This document shows, one piece after another, positions 62,328-64,000 of a stretch of DNA of 64,000 nt. This DNA is from Callaeas wilsoni (Eukaryota; Chordata; Aves; Passeriformes; Callaeidae). Location: the NCBI GenBank assembly GCA_013398955.1, contig VWPU01001248.1, positions 35,289 through 99,288 of the forward strand, given 5' to 3'. The translations under genes were made by a program, and so were the position numbers. A model generated the notes under the pieces. That model was given only the letters and a program-made list of their open reading frames with translations, ran no database searches and was not told the DNA's origin. Within the stretch, counting starts at the first letter, position 1. Every line of letters begins with the position of its first letter.

Positions 62328-63794
62328 TGTTTATTGTTGTTATGCTTCGGGGATACTACCCAACAGCCATTGGGAGAGCTCTCCCACACATATTGGGACC
62401 CATGGGAGACAAAAGAGTTCCTAGCTTTGGGAAGACAAGTTGTAAAAGTACATAATTTAACCAGTTACTAGGTTTGTGGGAGCCCTCTTGGATTACAAAG
62501 CTGGCCTTGGCTGTCTATAGCATTAAGCCCATTCGACCGTGTTGACTGTGCCAGTGAGATAAAAAATAAGACCTGGGGATCATTAGTAGATTCACCCTGG
62601 CCCATTGCCTTCCCTGGAAAGGGCAGATATTGCATCAGTTGCAACCAGTCATCAGGAGTTTTTGTAGGAAAAAGTGAATGCCTCCGGACATACTGTTTAG
62701 GATATGGGGGATATAAAAACTGCTCTCACAAATTTGCTAGGCTATATTGGTATTGGTACAATGACCAGGGCGATAAGATCAATGAAACAGGTGACTGCCC
62801 AAGTTTTCCTGTTGTGGAAGGAAATTGTATGCACTATGTCTCCCCAAGTTACCAGGGCTGGTGGTGCAGCAAATCCATGGGACAATACTGGTCAAAGTGG
62901 ACCTACGGTAGCAAATACGCTAAGAAGTGGCCTGGTCCTTTCCCTGAGGGAAGCCCCGCTTTTGAGGGACACTACTGGATTTGCAGCAACTGGGCTTATA
63001 AAATGCTACCTAAGAACAGGACCGGGAGAGGTTCAGTTGGAGTTATCCAGCCATTTTTTTTCCTCTTCCTCAGGGAGGAGGGAAACCATCTAGGCATAAA
63101 AGTATATGATGACTTACAGCATCAGAAAAGATCAACAGATGTCTCCATAACCGGAAACAGTGCCCAAAACTGGAAAGGAAATGAGATGACCCCCCGATGT
63201 ATCATACAGCATTATGGCCCAGCCACCCGGAACCTCAACAAAATTATTCATGGAGCCAGAGAGCCTATTTACAATCTCAACCACATAATCTGCCTATAAG
63301 CCATCCTGGAAATCATCACTAATGAAACAGCCTGTGGCCTGGATCTGCTGGCAGACCAGGCCACACAAATGTGTACATCTATATTCCAGCATAGGATGGT
63401 TTTAGACTACTTACTGGCAGAGGAAGGTGGAATATGTGGAAAATTGAATGATTCCAATTGCTGTCTTAAAACAGACAATAATGAGAAAATAGTAAAGGAA
63501 ATAACTACGGGGCTACACAAGATGGCCCATGTCCCAGTCCAAAACTGGGATTCCTGGAACTGGGACCCATTCTTTTGGGTAGTGGGGGGACCCTGAGTTA
63601 AGAGCATTTTGTTCTTCCTGTTCTGTGGTTTGGCTATGTTGATGTTTTTACCCTGCATTGTTCCAGGTTTAATCCATTTAATTCAGCGTGTTGTTGGAAA
63701 AATGAGTGCCATGGTTGTGACACTGACTGACAGTGTTAAATATGTAGGGCTGGTATCCCTGTTGGGAAATCAGCCAACCAAGGTTCAAGTTTGA
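62328..63794 (+). pseudogene. env: env remnant, gamma-type envelope
   Basis: One reading frame covers about 489 codons and is interrupted only by TAG at 62469-62471, TAA at 63297-63299 and TGA at 63594-63596. An in-frame TGA at 62325 bounds it on the left. The SU part contains a CISC pair (62631-62642), several cysteines and N-glycosylation sites such as NKT, NQS and NCS. HQKRS (about 63118-63132) is a plausible furin-type SU/TM border, though it lacks the first Arg. The TM part has [11 protein letters not shown] followed by C-x7-C-C (63435-63464). After the last stop comes a hydrophobic anchor (about 63606-63665) and a short tail ending at 63794. Env would mediate receptor binding and fusion. 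The three stops make it non-functional as it stands. ERVL elements usually lack env. Confidence 0.85.
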
Positions 63795-63854
63795 ACTCTT
63801 TTCTCTCTTTTCCTGCTTTTCCCCTCTGTATCGTTACAACCAGACAATCAGTGT

Positions 63855-63869
63855 TGAGCCACGGGGTGG
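63855..63869 (+). promoter_or_regulatory. Possible polypurine tract
   Basis: The stretch just before the 3' LTR includes 'cacggggtgg'. It is purine-rich but interrupted, so it is only a weak candidate for the plus-strand primer. Confidence 0.35.
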
Positions 63870-64000
63870 TGTGAGGAGCCAATTTAATCTTGATTTCTGT
63901 CTCAGTACTGGTTGTCAGAGGCGTGTGGGGGAGGGGTGCACATGTCCACTTGCCGGAGGCAACTAGGAGAGGATAGATGAAAGCCTTGTCTCTGGGGAGA
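63870..64000 (+). mobile_element. 3' LTR, left 131 bases only
   Basis: Starts TGTGAGGAGC and matches the 5' LTR start exactly for 35 bases (63870-63904 versus 57126-57160). It then differs completely in the visible part ('tactggttgtcagaggcgtg' and following). It is cut by the window end. It probably holds U3 sequence that the 5' LTR has lost, or it belongs to a rearranged LTR. Confidence 0.8.

Noticed and set aside
62704..63093. 129-codon frame overlapping env
   Set aside because: It is an alternative phase. The env frame there shows the cysteine motifs and continuity.

Overview
The window reads as non-coding avian nuclear DNA, probably from a passerine. The evidence is the set of repeats: CR1 LINE fragments ending in the ATTCTATG-type tail, many bird-type ERV long terminal repeats (LTRs), AT-rich unique sequence and simple repeats. 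I see no convincing multi-exon host gene, rRNA, tRNA or CRISPR array. Most open frames are chance frames or lie inside repeats. One minus-strand frame near 40.2-40.4 kb could be a terminal exon or pseudogene fragment of unknown identity.

Layout: 0.25-1.3 kb, a long degraded CR1 whose tail has grown into a pentanucleotide microsatellite. 3.77-4.02 kb, another CR1. 4.63-5.82 kb (+) and 11.82-12.93 kb (-), two copies of one ~1.1-1.2 kb LTR family facing each other. 7.65-8.27 kb, a minus-strand CR1. 13-23 kb, mostly unique AT-rich DNA. 23.0-24.6 kb, two different solo LTRs in tandem. 28.6-31.1 kb, a probable degraded LTR followed by a 1.63 kb ERVL-type LTR with a CCAAT target duplication. 34.8-36.2 kb, a CR1 and another LTR. 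43.4-48.3 kb, a cluster: CR1 tail, a 460 bp LTR with perfect 7-bp termini, a CR1 split by a 403 bp alpharetrovirus-like LTR, and a second copy of the 23.0 kb LTR. 48.3-57.1 kb, unique DNA plus one CR1.

From 57.13 kb to the end lies a decayed provirus: 5' LTR, a tRNA-Leu-type primer binding site, a leader made of ~105-120 bp repeats, broken gag, broken protease, a foreign solo LTR where reverse transcriptase and RNase H should be, an integrase frame, an env frame interrupted by only a few stops, and the first 131 bp of a 3' LTR that runs off the window. The integrase and primer site point to the ERV-L (class III) lineage, which usually lacks env. The env carries gamma-type marks (CxxC in SU, a cysteine cluster in TM). 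This possible ERVL-pol plus gamma-type-env mosaic, its repeat leader and its unusual integrase spacing are the most interesting content here.

About a dozen LTRs in 64 kb with no evident gene suggests a gene desert or an LTR-accumulating compartment such as the W chromosome; that placement is inference. Family statements rest on recognition by eye, not on a database search.
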